Translations under genes and position numbers: made by a program
Shown here: positions 33,029 to 44,900 of the stretch, piece after piece
How the letters are laid out: each line of letters begins with the position of its first letter
Position numbering within the stretch: position 1 is the stretch's first letter
Source: Calonectria ilicicola
Lineage: Eukaryota; Ascomycota; Sordariomycetes; Hypocreales; Nectriaceae
NCBI GenBank assembly: GCA_020809705.1
Contig: CP085833.1
Span: 1,302,001 to 1,366,000 of the forward strand
Direction: 5' to 3'
DNA: 64,000 bases
Notes under the pieces: generated by a model
The model's database searches: none
Told to the model about the DNA's origin: nothing
The model's input: the letters and a program-made list of their open reading frames with translations, nothing else

Positions 33029-34156
33029 TTATGTCTGCTCAGCCACGGCCCTGCCTTGCTCGGCCCAGGCCTCAAGCCCGAGCGCCTCGGATCGGGTGCG
33101 GTAGGCATCTTTTTGATCTTCAGCGAGGTCGTTCCACCCCTGCGTGAGACTGCGGTCCGCAAGGTGCGAATCCTGGGCGAAGAGGGTGAGAGGACTGCTC
33201 TTCTTGCGGTCACCCGAGGGCCAAGCAGCGGATCCAAAGCGGTCATCGAGCGAGACAAGAGGTGGCACGGGCCGCCCGAAGAAATTGGCGGGAGCGAAGG
33301 GAGTTGGAGGATACGAACTGGGTGACTGGGAGGCGGCAAATGTGAGAGCAACCTGGTACTGCTTGTTGCGGGTAACAACCTCTTCTGTTGTTACATTGCC
33401 AAGCTCAAACTGCTCATTTAGAGCTACCATGTCATCGAGGATGGCACCCGTGTCGATCTGTGGCCCCTGCGCGACGGGCGGACCTTGCGGTGCTTTTATC
33501 CACCCTCGCATCTGCATCCGACGTAGCATGGCAGCCTTGAAGACCTTGTAGTCCATTCCCATCCTGTCCATCATCAAGCCCTTGGCTTGCGGGAAACCCG
33601 GCGAACTAAGAGCCCCTAATACATTGTTTGGATAGGATGGGTCGTCCTCGGGGTGAAAGTTGCGCTCCAGCAGCGTAAGCTCATCCTCATTCAGCGACGT
33701 TTCAAGCTCACCGAGGTCCATCAAATCCTTGGCCTTGGCATAGAGCTCTTTAGGCGTGCTCAGTTCTCCCCGCGTAGTGCGTTGGATGCTGGCAAGCATC
33801 CTGTCCGGCGGCGGCCATAAGGAAGCCTCATATATCTCTGCTGTGGTGAGGGATTCGGGGTAGGCAAGCGCCTTGCCCACAACGTCGCCGCGGCCGAGGA
33901 GAAAACGGCGCTCCTCATCTGTGAGCTGGTCCTGGTGCTCTTTCGCTTTGTCATAGAGCTCATCAGGGATGTCGCCGTAGGCTAACTGCTGCTGCTGCCT
34001 TCTTTGTTGAATGGAGCGCTCAATTGTGGCGTGAATCACGGCATCGGCGCGTTCATTTGCTTCACGGCCTTCCTCTGTGTCGGAATCTATGTCAAGCTCC
34101 GGCCAGTCCTCCTCCCTGGTGCCGAGGCTCAAGTCAATGTTGTGCGAATTGGACAT
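33029..34156 (-). CDS. Fungal protein with HMG-box-like segment (paralogue B, C-terminally truncated)
   Basis: A 375-residue, single-exon paralogue of the 28045-29445 protein in opposite orientation. Shared blocks are GTREEDWPELDIDSDTEE, LYDKAKEHQDQL followed by RGDVVGKALAYPESLT, STPKELYAKAKDL and the HMG-like stretch PLTLFAQDSHLAD to GWNDLAEDQKDAYRTRSEAL. It stops at EQT, about 90 residues short of paralogue A, before the terminal box. It also has a Gln-rich run (QQRRQQQQ) after residue 50. Identity is strongest at the N-terminus and fades in the middle, so the duplication is not recent. The function is unknown; the truncated protein may still be made. Confidence 0.8.
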   Translation of the reverse strand: MSNSHNIDLSLGTREEDWPELDIDSDTEEGREANERADAVIHATIERSIQQRRQQQQLAYGDIPDELYDKAKEHQDQLTDEERRFLLGRGDVVGKALAYPESLTTAEIYEASLWPPPDRMLASIQRTTRGELSTPKELYAKAKDLMDLGELETSLNEDELTLLERNFHPEDDPSYPNNVLGALSSPGFPQAKGLMMDRMGMDYKVFKAAMLRRMQMRGWIKAPQGPPVAQGPQIDTGAILDDMVALNEQFELGNVTTEEVVTRNKQYQVALTFAASQSPSSYPPTPFAPANFFGRPVPPLVSLDDRFGSAAWPSGDRKKSSPLTLFAQDSHLADRSLTQGWNDLAEDQKDAYRTRSEALGLEAWAEQGRAVAEQT

Positions 34157-34602
34157 TTCTTAATCGTAGTGCTGGTGTTTGACCGTGAGTGAGGGGAAAG
34201 ATTACTAGGATGGAGAGATGAATGTGGTAACGTGTTGACAAAGAGTCGCGAAAATTCACACAAGCTGCCCACGCGGGGCAGAGTGGATTACCTCGTAAAT
34301 GAGAGATTGACCCATGCCACTCCAGAACAGGCAGCAATGTAGGCCTAAAATTAAAACATAAAATAAAATAATGATAGAATTGCATCTTATGCTTATTTGC
34401 ACCTTGTCGTTAGACTCCTTGTCATGCTGAGTTACCTTGTCTTGACTAGTTCAGAAGAGTGAGTGGGTAGCTCATTTGCTCGCAAAGGAATTGCGTTCAC
34501 ATGAGCATAAACCAACTGAGCATTTAATCATACGTCTTCATACAAAGTCATCACGCCTGATAAATGGAGGGTTTTCTGAGGTTGAATTAGTGTTCAAATG
34601 CC
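34157..34602. other. Upstream region of paralogue B, nothing else recognised
   Basis: Presumed promoter of the minus-strand gene and of the WSC relic. An A/T-rich tract (ACATAAAATAAAATAATG) occurs near 34356. Confidence 0.5.
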
Positions 34603-35079
34603 ATGACTGCACCAATTCTTGTTTCATCAATTGGTGTACTCTTTCTGGCCTCATTGGCCGCTATACATGTCTGTGCAGTGATTAGGTGTCTATCAACTCG
34701 GAGCGGCTTTCTGCGTCGACCTGTGACGCTAGCCAAAACAAGTCTCTTTATCTGTACAGTCTCTCGGACGATGTAACGTAGACATTCCAGTTCAATGATG
34801 TCGGATGCTTCGCCAACTCGGCCCTCATTACTAGCTCAGGATCCAGCGCCACGTGGACAACCAATAATACTGTCAACAACTGCGCATCCTTGTCTTTACC
34901 AACGTACCCATACTTTGGCGTGATCAATAGCGATACTTGTCGCTGCGGGACAGGCATGGACTAAGCGGCGGCGGCCATAGATACTGATGCAAACTACAAT
35001 GTAGTGTGCTCGGGGCTGGCGCTAATGGACCGTGGTGGCTCAGCAGCTACAAATTCTCAAGTTGACACCGTTGGTTGGT
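34603..35079 (+). pseudogene. Relic of a secreted WSC-domain protein
   Basis: An ATG at 34603 opens a convincing signal peptide (APILVSSIGVLFLASLAA, then IHVCA). From 34797 a single frame carries WSC-domain features: DVGCFANSALITSS, NTVNNCASLSLPTYPYFGV, then DTCRCGTGMD. After an in-frame TAA comes DTDANYNVVCSGLALMDRGGS. The last block has Tyr and Arg where WSC domains have Cys. Several stops lie between the signal peptide and the domain. WSC domains bind wall or other carbohydrates; this copy looks dead. Confidence 0.55.
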
Positions 35080-35969
35080 GGTCTTGGCATGTTTTGACAG
35101 CTGCAGGGGAGACGAGCCCCACAAACGGTGCAGGACTAAGATCATGATGTAAGGTCAGTCACCGTCTCTAAGGTCTCATATTATCGGTTTATGAGCCTTC
35201 CAAACTATCCCGAGGGAGAGAAATACGCACTAGGCTAGCCATAATAAATATTGTTACTTTAAAAGGGCTCGACATTCGATTCATTCATCGTCTCCAGGGT
35301 AGGTTCAATTTCGAGAAGGAAGTACACATCAAACCTCAACGTTTTACATATAGCGTAGCGTACTCTCTAGTGAGCGTGCACATTGCTTCACTTTCTTGTT
35401 AAGCCCATCCATAGCATAGAAAACTGAATAACTCAGTTCTGTTGCTTTCTGGTCAGGCTGCATTCAGGTTGTCGTAGTGGGTCTCAAGGATGCTGGATAT
35501 TGAGCTGTGCCGTTATTGGCTAGCGTTGTCTCAGTGCGTACCCTTTACAATGGTTACGAGATATAGCATATTACGAAGGATTATTTGTGACACAGCTGCG
35601 AGACGATGGCCGTGATTAGGGACGACTTTAGGCAAAGGCGAGACCATAAACAAGAATGCCTCATGCGCTTCAATGTGCATGTAAATCTGAGGCTTTCTCC
35701 AGATCTGGGTGGCCTCTAATTCTTCACCACGTGACTCAGGCTCACCTAGCTAAGCTATAGTGCATAAACGCATAAGCCCTCGACCATCTCTTATTCGTCA
35801 ACAGCGCCAAGTCAGCCTCACTGACGAATGCAGGCAGCAGCAAAACTGTCAGCGATTGACTGGACACTTATATCGCTCTTCACCTAAATATGACTTGATG
35901 CGTGATTCATAACTCTTTAATGCTGCTTCTGCTGCTCAGTTGCCCTTGAACTCACCCCCCGACAGCAAC
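35080..35969. other. Intergenic, nothing recognised
   Basis: The stretch runs from the WSC relic to the ceramidase-like gene. No repeat, RNA or gene is evident. Confidence 0.5.
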
Positions 35970-37208
35970 ATGGAAATCCCAAAGTTTGTCATTGATTTAT
36001 CTCAGCCGCCTGAGCAGCGATACACCCACGTCGTTCCCCATTTTCAGCACCACATTGACACGTGCGACTTGCCCGACATCTTTGAAGAACTCCTTCATAA
36101 CATTGCAGGCTACAAAGCTGGGAAATGTCTGGTGCTCGCAGCCCGGCTGGCCCTGCGTCGAGTCCACAACAAGGATGAGTCAAAAGAACTGGTTGGTATA
36201 TCCAAGGCCACCGGGATACCAATGCACGTCCTTGTCGCCTTCAATGTGTTGCTGGATCTGCTCCTTGGATGCACTAGTGGCGGGGTACGCACCGTTGAAC
36301 CACAGAGAGCTGCATCCGAGCAAGCGCCGAGAATGCTACACTTTCGCACGTTGGATTGGGGCATGGAGCGATTGAGAAACATTATTGTTGAACTTGATTT
36401 CGTCCGCAGCAAGGGAGGGCCTGTTATCGCCACCACTGTCACATATTTTGGTTACGTTGGCGTGTTGACAGGGGTAACAAAAGGTCTCAGCATGAGCCTG
36501 AATTTTCGGCCATACCATTCTCGGGCATCAATGTGGCGACGTTTTTCATTCCGGTGGCATCAACTTATGGTGGTGTTGGGTTTTCGCCAATCAATTTCCA
36601 GCGCTTTGCGCGGAATACTGATGCGTTCCGGGAAGCCGCAGCAAAACAAAGCACACCAACCGCGGCATGGATCAGCACCCCGGGATGAAAAAGTTGATGA
36701 GGGTGATATCGACATAGAAGCTATTCTCTCCGAACAATTGCATTCAGCCTCGACTGCCGCCTACCTGATTTTCTGCAGGCCAGATCGGGTTTTTGTCGTC
36801 GAGAAAGATCATCGCAATGCTTCAATTCGAGAGTCTGACACTTTTCTCACAGCCTATAATCATGACGCAAGCGATGAGGTCGACCCCCAACGGTTGCAGG
36901 AAGCCGCAGCCGAGATGGCTGAGATAGAAGACGCTATTGGAATGTCCGATATCGTTGCGCTATCTCTCGATAGAAAGAAGCGGCTTGATGATTTGTGGAA
37001 AAAGCGGGCCAAGGCTTGCAGACGACGACCCTCTCAGAAGGGCTACGCGGTTACATTAGATGATGTGAAGGGATTTCTACATGACGAAGAAATTAGTAAC
37101 GAGGAAACTCACTACGCCGTAATAATGGATCCTGCAGCCGGCAAGGTTATCTGGAGAACAGCCTATCCAGTCCCAGAACCAACATCGGACACAACAGACT
37201 CCGACTAA
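35970..37208 (+). CDS. Acid ceramidase/N-acylethanolamine amidohydrolase-like Ntn hydrolase
   Basis: A 412-residue, single-exon member of the NAAA/acid-ceramidase/choloylglycine-hydrolase superfamily, expected to cleave amide bonds of N-acyl lipids. The N-terminal helper domain (FVIDLSQPPEQRYTHVV) is followed by the autocatalytic site LLLGCTSGG, whose Cys101 would become the N-terminal nucleophile after self-cleavage. Core motifs MLHFRTLDWGM, VTYFGYVGVLTG and GLSMSLNFRPY follow. A basic, probably disordered segment (SGKPQQNKAHQPRHGSA, about residues 228-245) is unusual for the family. No signal peptide is visible, unlike lysosomal homologues, so an intracellular site is likely. The ATG at 35970 is preferred; the frame extends upstream only to a TTG. 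Confidence 0.85.
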   Translation: MEIPKFVIDLSQPPEQRYTHVVPHFQHHIDTCDLPDIFEELLHNIAGYKAGKCLVLAARLALRRVHNKDESKELVGISKATGIPMHVLVAFNVLLDLLLGCTSGGVRTVEPQRAASEQAPRMLHFRTLDWGMERLRNIIVELDFVRSKGGPVIATTVTYFGYVGVLTGVTKGLSMSLNFRPYHSRASMWRRFSFRWHQLMVVLGFRQSISSALRGILMRSGKPQQNKAHQPRHGSAPRDEKVDEGDIDIEAILSEQLHSASTAAYLIFCRPDRVFVVEKDHRNASIRESDTFLTAYNHDASDEVDPQRLQEAAAEMAEIEDAIGMSDIVALSLDRKKRLDDLWKKRAKACRRRPSQKGYAVTLDDVKGFLHDEEISNEETHYAVIMDPAAGKVIWRTAYPVPEPTSDTTDSD

Positions 37209-37621
37209 TGTGGGATTTTCGGGCTTTCAGCTCTTGGCTTCGTGGAGTACGGTAGATGATGCATATTACATGGGGGCAACGATCCGGTCCGCTTTCAAAC
37301 CATATGAGTGGGGCAATACGTGCATCTTTGGCTTGGTTTTGCTTCTTATTGTCTTCAGCTGACCTCACCCTAGCTGTTTCTGTAGGTGGACCGTCGGGGA
37401 CCTCGATAATCTCGTAAATATTTAGCGAGTGGGAAAAGCTGACAGATTTGATCTTTTGTGCGTCAGGTGGACATCGCCTGTTATTTCCGGCCGGAATGTA
37501 TTGGGCATAACACAGACTTCGCTCTTATTGAAACATAAATAATAATTTTTGCATAACTTCCAGTTAGGACAAGAGGAAGGCGGCGGCGCCGGCCCTTTGG
37601 GGGCTTCTCCGCTCAGGAACA

Positions 37622-37982
37622 GCCTTGAGGGACTTGTAAGATGCTGGAAACACCCGCCGCGCCCGATCGCCGTGGCTCTTCGCAGTTGTGCTTCGCACAA
37701 CCGCTCCGAGCCCCGGGATCGGGCGCGCTTGGCAGGCTTATTATTGGCTGTCCGGAAGACCCGATAATTACCCGATTGGGTTAAGTAATTGTTGGATTAT
37801 GGATATGGCAGAAAGAATATGGCACATTTATCACGATAATACACCAATACATATCCAAGTGGGCCAGAACTGGTATCTCTAACCAGTTAAAAACCTGCTT
37901 TTCGAGCCAATCAGAAAGCTGAATGAATTCCCTACGGTGAAAGTGTAAAAAAAGACAGAAAACACCTTGAGTCCCTCAAGGC
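37622..37982. repeat. 13-bp inverted repeat enclosing about 335 bp
   Basis: GCCTTGAGGGACT (37622-37634) is exactly complementary to AGTCCCTCAAGGC (37970-37982). The right arm is itself palindromic (CCTTGAG-TCC-CTCAAGG). The enclosed DNA holds the GC-rich hairpin, so this may be a small non-autonomous element. No target-site duplication was identified. Confidence 0.4.
37658..37727. repeat. Nested GC-rich hairpin
   Basis: The outer arms CGCGCCCGATC (37658-37668) and GATCGGGCGCG (37717-37727) pair perfectly over 11 bp. Inside them GGCTC (37674-37678) pairs with GAGCC (37708-37712). At the tip GTTGTGC (37685-37691) pairs with GCACAAC (37695-37701) around a 3-nt loop. Three concentric stems in 70 nt suggest a conserved cruciform or structured RNA. 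Confidence 0.6.
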
Positions 37983-38957
37983 ATTGATTTGTTTGGTCTT
38001 GTGAATGCTTGTCCTGATTGGTTGGTGAATCTATGCTTTCTCCTTCCTTTTCTCAATTCAATTCGGTTTAGGTGGGCCAATACTCTGCCCACTTGAGTCC
38101 CATGGCTCTGTCACTGCTTCACGAGGAATGGTGTGACACCCAGCACGCTAACGGACTCCACTACTTTGGCGTGCCGTCCCGTCCAGTTCACGATTTAGTC
38201 GTCAGCTCTGGAATGGGGTCATTCGGACTACTACAAGCGCCGCTAAGCACCACCACAACACCAAAAATATGCCCCAATATCAATAATAGAAAGATAGCGT
38301 GGTAGATCAGTAGTTTTCACGCATCATAAGTAGAAGAAGAAGAGAAGTCGGTGAGATTGTGGATAGTAGAATTCGGTTCAAAGGAAGACGCGCCGTGATG
38401 CTGTATCCCACACAGGTACCTAGTAGCCAAGCCTTTAGTTGCAGCCCCCAGAACATATCTATCAAGGAATCTGATATCTGATGCGATCGGAAATATGTTT
38501 GATCTTGTGATTATCGTATATTTGTCTGCAATAGTTCGTACACCAACCCTAGTGTGTGATCCACTTAAGATCCTGGTGTTTTCTTCTCCACCCCGAATGC
38601 CGCTTATCTGAATCCCTCCCTTCTCCGCCGTTGTGGATCCAAGTTCACGAGCTACATCCTTAGTACAGGTCATAGTTATGCCACGAGTGCATCAATTGTC
38701 GAAGCGAAGTAGCATGAAGGCGACTGCCTGTCAGCGCTTGAGTTGAACCCCTCCCAGGCCTCTCGGCCGACTTTGCATTAGTCAACTACAGAAACCGCAG
38801 CTGCTGGGGATATTTTTGCTTGCATTTTGATTGCCGTGATACATGGGTTCTAAGAGCAATAGCCGATGTACATAATAAAGATGGTGTAAACTACGTCTAA
38901 GTGTTCCCACCTCACCAAACACTCCTTAGCACTATTGCCCTAAACTCGTTGCTTCTA

Positions 38958-41900
38958 ATGGCTCCGTATCTTAACTCGCCCGATCATAACCAAACGGTGA
39001 GTTCAATACGCGGACAATTTGAGGCAGTTCGATCCTGATACATATGTTTTAGACCTTCAGGACAACCGAAGGCATAACAGGAAACAATCATGTTTCCACC
39101 ACCGACTCAGTAACGCCAATCGCCATTTGTGGGATGGCACTTCGCCTGCCCGGCGGCATATCTAGCCCATCTGAGTTTTGGGAATTTTTAATCAACAAGA
39201 AAGATGCAAGAACTCTTATCCCTAAATCTAGATTTAATATGGAGGCCTTCTACTCCGAATCCGGAAAGAAAGGTTACATCGCCACTAAGCATGGCTATTT
39301 TCTCGACGACTCTGTGGATCTTGCAGCGCTAGATACTTCATTTTTTAGCATGGGAAAACCTGAGCTGGAATGGCTTGAACCTCAGCAACGACTCCTTTTA
39401 GAAATCGCTCGCGAGTGCCTGGAGAGTGCTGGCGAGACTGATTATCGTGGATCTTCAATCGGAACTTATGTTGGTTCCTTTGGAGACGACTGGGTGCGTG
39501 AAGCGTCCAAAGACCCACTTACTCGGGGTTTATTCAAGGTCGCTGGTGGTCATGACTTTGGCTTGTCAAATCGCATTGCATACGAATATGACCTACGCGG
39601 ACCTAGTATGACATTCAAAACAGCGTGTTCTGCCGCTTTGATCGGGCTGAATGAAGCCTGCTTGGCGATTCGAGCTGGCGAATGTACTGCAGCCCTTGTT
39701 GGTGGTAGCAATCTTCTCCTTGGACCAGAAATGTTTATAGACATGTGCGACATTGGAGTTCTGTCACCGAATGGATCTTGTAGGTCTTTCGATGCCGAGG
39801 CCGACGGGTATGCGCGAGGCGAGGCGATCAACATGGTCTACATTAAGAAGCTTGATGATGCCATCCGTGACGGCAACCCAATCCGAGCAGTTATTCGGGC
39901 GACATCCGCTAATGCAGATGGGAAGACGCCAAGTTTAACTATGCCAAATGGAGAAAGCCACGAGGCCATGATTCGGCGGGCATATGAGCTCGCTGGAATT
40001 GACGACTACTCAGCCACCGGTTTTGTAGAGTGTCATGGGACTGGAACACAGACAGGTGACCCCATTGAAACTACGGCTATTGCCAAAGTATTTGGGGACA
40101 AAGGCATTTACATCGGATCTGTGAAACCGAATGTCGGCCACGGTGAAGGGGCTTCCGGGATAACATCTCTTATCAAGTGTGTTTTGGCCTTGGAACACCG
40201 AAAGATCCCGCCTAACATCAAATTCAACAAGCCAAATCCCAAAATTCCTTTTGAAAGTGGCATGCTAAAAGTGCCCACCGAGGTGATGGACTGGCCAAGC
40301 GATAGGAGGGAACGTGTGTCAGTCAATAGCTTTGGGATTGCAGGCGCAAATTGTCACGTCGTTTTGGAATCCCACCGGAGCATTCTTCAAGATGATCATA
40401 TTCTACCCGCCACAGATGACAAGCTGGATACTCAATTATACTTACTACCATTCTCTGCGAATACCACAGGCTCTCTGGAAAGATTACGCTCGAATTATCA
40501 TAATTACGTTGTTTCCAACCCATTCAACAATCGGGATCTGTCATACACACTTGGATCAAGACGAGAGAATTTGCTTCACAGAGCCTTCTCTATAGTTGGC
40601 CCCGGAACGTCACCCAATGATTTTCCTGTTGTCAAAGCACCTGCGGCCCCTCCCAAAATCGCCATGATCTTCACTGGGCAAGGAGCGCAATGGCCACGAA
40701 TGGGCGCGGATCTCCTCACGTCAAACCTAGTATTTGCGAAATCCATCAGTGTTATGGACAAAGTTTTACAATCATTGCCTGATCCTCCAGCATGGCACAT
40801 TGATGAAGAAATAACCAAGGAATCCGAATCCAGCAACATAAACAAGGCGTTTATATCCCAGCCCATCTGCACGGCCCTACAAATTGCTCTGATCGACACT
40901 CTTGCAGACATTGGGATCCATCCACACGTCGTAGTAGGTCATTCCTCCGGAGAGATTGCTGCTGCTTATGCGGCTCAGCGACTCTCTGCCAGCGAAGCTA
41001 TAATCACAGCTTACTACCGCGGTGTAATCTCGGGCGAAGTTACAGCTTTGGGTTCTATGGCTGCTATTGGCTTAGGGAGACAAGAGACAACACCGTACCT
41101 GGTACCAGGTGTTGTCATTGCTTGTGAAAACTCTCCTTCAAGTGTTACGATTTCTGGAGATCAAGATGCTGTCATCGAGGTGATCCATGCAATAAAAACC
41201 TCCAACCCTGCGGTCCTTGCACGCCTTCTCAAGGTCGACAAGGCATATCACTCGCATCATATGAAACAAGTCGGGGAGAAGTACCAGTCACTGACTTCTG
41301 GGTTTATCCAAAGTCATAATGTTGCCACACAGCTAGCACCTGTTTTATTCTCAAGTGTTACTGGGAAGAAGATGAGCTCTGAAAATCCCATGGACGGAAG
41401 GTACTGGCAGAAGAATCTCGAATCGCCAGTGTTATTCAACACTGCCATCAATTCTCTTGTCTCGCATTGCAAAGCAGAGTGGCCCAAGGAAAATCTGTTC
41501 TTTCTTGAAGTTGGCCCGCATTCTGGTCTCTCTGGTCCATTACGTCAAATCTTGCAAAAAATGTCACTCAAATATGACTACGCATCCTGCCTCACACGTG
41601 GTATGAATTCGTCATACGCTTTCCTATCTGCAATTGGAAACCTCTGGCAACACAAAATCTCAATCAACTTTACCTCTTTAGTAACAGGTAAACCGAAAGT
41701 GCTTACAGATTTGCCAAATTATCCATGGGGTCATGAACACAGCTACAAAGCTGAGTCGCGCAGTACTCAAGCTTGGAAATGCAGCAAGTTCCGTCAACAT
41801 GAATTACTGGGTTCTCGAGTCTCCGATAGTACAGACACTGAGCCCGTATGGCGCAAGATGTTATATCTAGAACAAGCCCCATGGATGAGAGACCATAACA

Positions 41901-44900
41901 TCAAAGGTGATATCATTTTCCCATGTGCCGGTTACGTTGGGATGGTTGGCGAAGCTTCGCGCCAAATATATCTGAGTGGCCCAGCTGAAGGAGAATACCA
42001 AGGATTTTCCATGAAAAACGTGGTAATTGGTACAGCCATGGTGGTGACGGAAAAGAAGCCCACTGAAATTGTCACTAATTTGCACCGGGCTCGATGGACG
42101 AACTCACTGGATAGCCACTGGTGGGACTTTTCTGTTAGCTCTTTCAATGGTACTGTGTGGGTGAAGCACTGCACAGGACAAGTGTGCGCCCGAGAGTCGA
42201 AAGCCTCGAAATTGTTTGCAATGTCACGACTCTCTAGGGAAAGTTTGCCCAGAAAAGTCAGCTCGGACAGATTTTACCAATCTTGGCGCAAGGTCGGGGC
42301 CAACTATGGCCCATATTTCCAGGAACTGAAGAATATATCATCGTCGACTAAACAGAAGATTGCACAAGGCACTGCTGCAATGTCAGTTGTGGATGACGAG
42401 GTTGAATATTCAGTTCACCCCACTCAAATCGACTTTTTTCTTCAACTCTTTTTAGTTGCAAGCACCAGGGGAGCGGAACACGAAATTGAAAGGATGATGG
42501 TACCGACAGCCATAAAATCCCTTGAGATAAGAAAGGCCGTTTCCGACATACAATTGATGGTCGAGACTTCTACAAACTTGAAAGATAGGGGTAGTGGTTG
42601 TGGCGAAGGCTATAACTCAGCTGATGACCTGGTGATACAAATGGAGCAGGTTGAACTCAGCGCACTGGAAGCAGATCAACCTACTGATAATACAGACCCG
42701 CACGCTGGAGCTCGAGTGTATTGGCAAGCTGATCTAGATTTGACGAAAATTTCGAACCTAGTCAAATCGGTCGACCCTGGAAACGAGCTGGAGTTATATG
42801 AAGAGTTAAATCTACAATGCATCAAGGACAGCTTAGCCCAACTTGAGGGTATCGAGCCGAACCTCCCTCACTTGAAGCAATATCTCAGTTGGATGAAGAA
42901 GCAGCCTACTCCAAGGACCACAAAAACCATCCTGGAGCTTTCTAAAGAGGTTGAAGGCGGAAAGCTTAGTGGGTTCTGTGCTGCAGTGATGCAAGTTGTC
43001 CGAAACATTGTCCCTATTTTCAAGGAAGAAGCAACAACGCTTGAAGTTCTCATGCAAGACCAAATTCTGACAAATTTCTACAATGTGTCGCTAACCAATC
43101 GTCTGGGCTTCTTTCATGCTCTGGGTCATCTCAAACCTGATCTCAAAGTCTTGGAAATTGGTGCAGGCACTGGTGGTACTACAGCTATTGCACTAGAAGG
43201 TCTCAAAGCACCAGGGGGGCAGTCTCTGTATAAGAGTTATACCTATACTGATATTTCTGGGGGCTTTTTTGAAGCAGGAAAGGAGAGGTTCAAAGCATAC
43301 CCGAATATCTTATTCCAAACTCTCGACATTACCAAGGACCCTATTGCACAAGGATTCGAGCCGGAGAGTTTTGATCTAATCATTGCTGCAAATGTGCTGC
43401 ATGCCACACCCAGTTTGACGGATACTTTGACCAATGCTCGGAAGTTGCTAAATTCCGAAGGCAGGTTATACATGGAAGAGATCTGTGCCGATGTGAAGGC
43501 TGTCAATTTCGTCATGGGTCTGTTTTCTGGATGGTGGCTGGGGAGAAAAGACGGGAGATTCGACGAACCATTTGTCAATCCTGATGTATGGGACATGCAT
43601 CTAAAGGAGGCTGGATTCGGCGGCGTGGATGATGTGGCAGTGGATGGGTGCTCGCTCCATCGGCATATGGCATTTATGGTCGCCAAACCAGCGAAAAAAC
43701 AGGAAAGGTCTTCTGAGACAGTCACCATTCTCCATGACGAATCCTCGACAGAATTGGCAGGTCAATTTGCTTCACAGCTTCTTGGCCAGGGTATTCCAAC
43801 ATCCTTCCACGATTTAGCTCAGCCCTTAGAAACAGCGAGCATAAGCAAGGATGTCGTGTCGGTTGTCGACTTGAACGTGCCGTTCTTTTACGGTATCACA
43901 CCAGAGAACTACAAGGCCTTCCAGAATCTAGTTGATCGGCTTTCTGAATCAAAAGCTGGCATATTCTGGTTGACGCGAGCTTGCCAGACCAACTCTGTCG
44001 ATCCTCGCTGGGCACAGGTCATTGGGGCCAGTCGAACCATCCGTGAAGAAATGAGATTGGATGTAGCAACTTGCGAACTTGATGAAATCAGTGAACAGAG
44101 TTTTGAAGCTGCCTCAAGGGCTTTTGCAAAGTTCCAGAAGCGTACGACTTCTAGAGACATGAGGCCGGACCTTGAGTATGCCATTTCTGGTCAGCAAGTG
44201 ACTATCCCTAGGATTTATCCGGTCATCGTCAAAGAAGAATGTTCTAAGCTTCGAAGCAGCACAAATTTCGTGCTCGAGGTTGAAAAGTCTGGAAAAACCA
44301 ACACTCTCCGTTGGATCACCAAATCTGATGAGGAAGTTCATGGTGATGAGATTGAAGTACAGATTGAGGCTGTTGGAGTAAACTTCAAGGATGTTCTCTG
44401 CGCCATGGGAATTGTTGAATCGTCCAAGACTGGCCTTGGCTTCGAGGCCTCTGGAGTTGTGAAGAGGGTTGGGCCTGACGTCAGAGATTTGAATCCGGGA
44501 GACCGAGTGTTCATGTTACAGAAAGGCTGCTACACCTCCCGTATGGTCATACCATCATGCCTCTGTGCAAAGATTCCGGATGGGCTGAGCTTTGATGACG
44601 CTGCAACAATCCCACTTGTCTTCGCTACCGCCATCTACGGTCTTCTGCATGCAGGAAGGCTCGAAAAAGACGAGTCTGTGTTGATTCATTCTGCGTGTGG
44701 CGGTGTCGGCTTAGCTGCGATTCAAATCTGCAAGATGATCGGTGCCAAGATTTACTGCACTGTTGGAAACGAGCAGAAGATAGAGTACCTTGAGAAAAAC
44801 TATGGGATTCCGAGAGCGCATATCTTTAATTCGCGAGATGCTTCATTTCTGACAGATATTCTCCGAGTAACCAAAGGTCAAGGTGTCGACATTGTGCTCA

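Larger units (their letters stand above)
37209..38957. other. Intergenic with GC-rich hairpin element
   Basis: It separates the ceramidase-like gene from the PKS. It contains a 13-bp inverted repeat spanning 37622-37982 and a nested GC-rich hairpin (37658-37727). No gene is evident; the final ~300 bp is the presumed PKS promoter. Confidence 0.55.
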
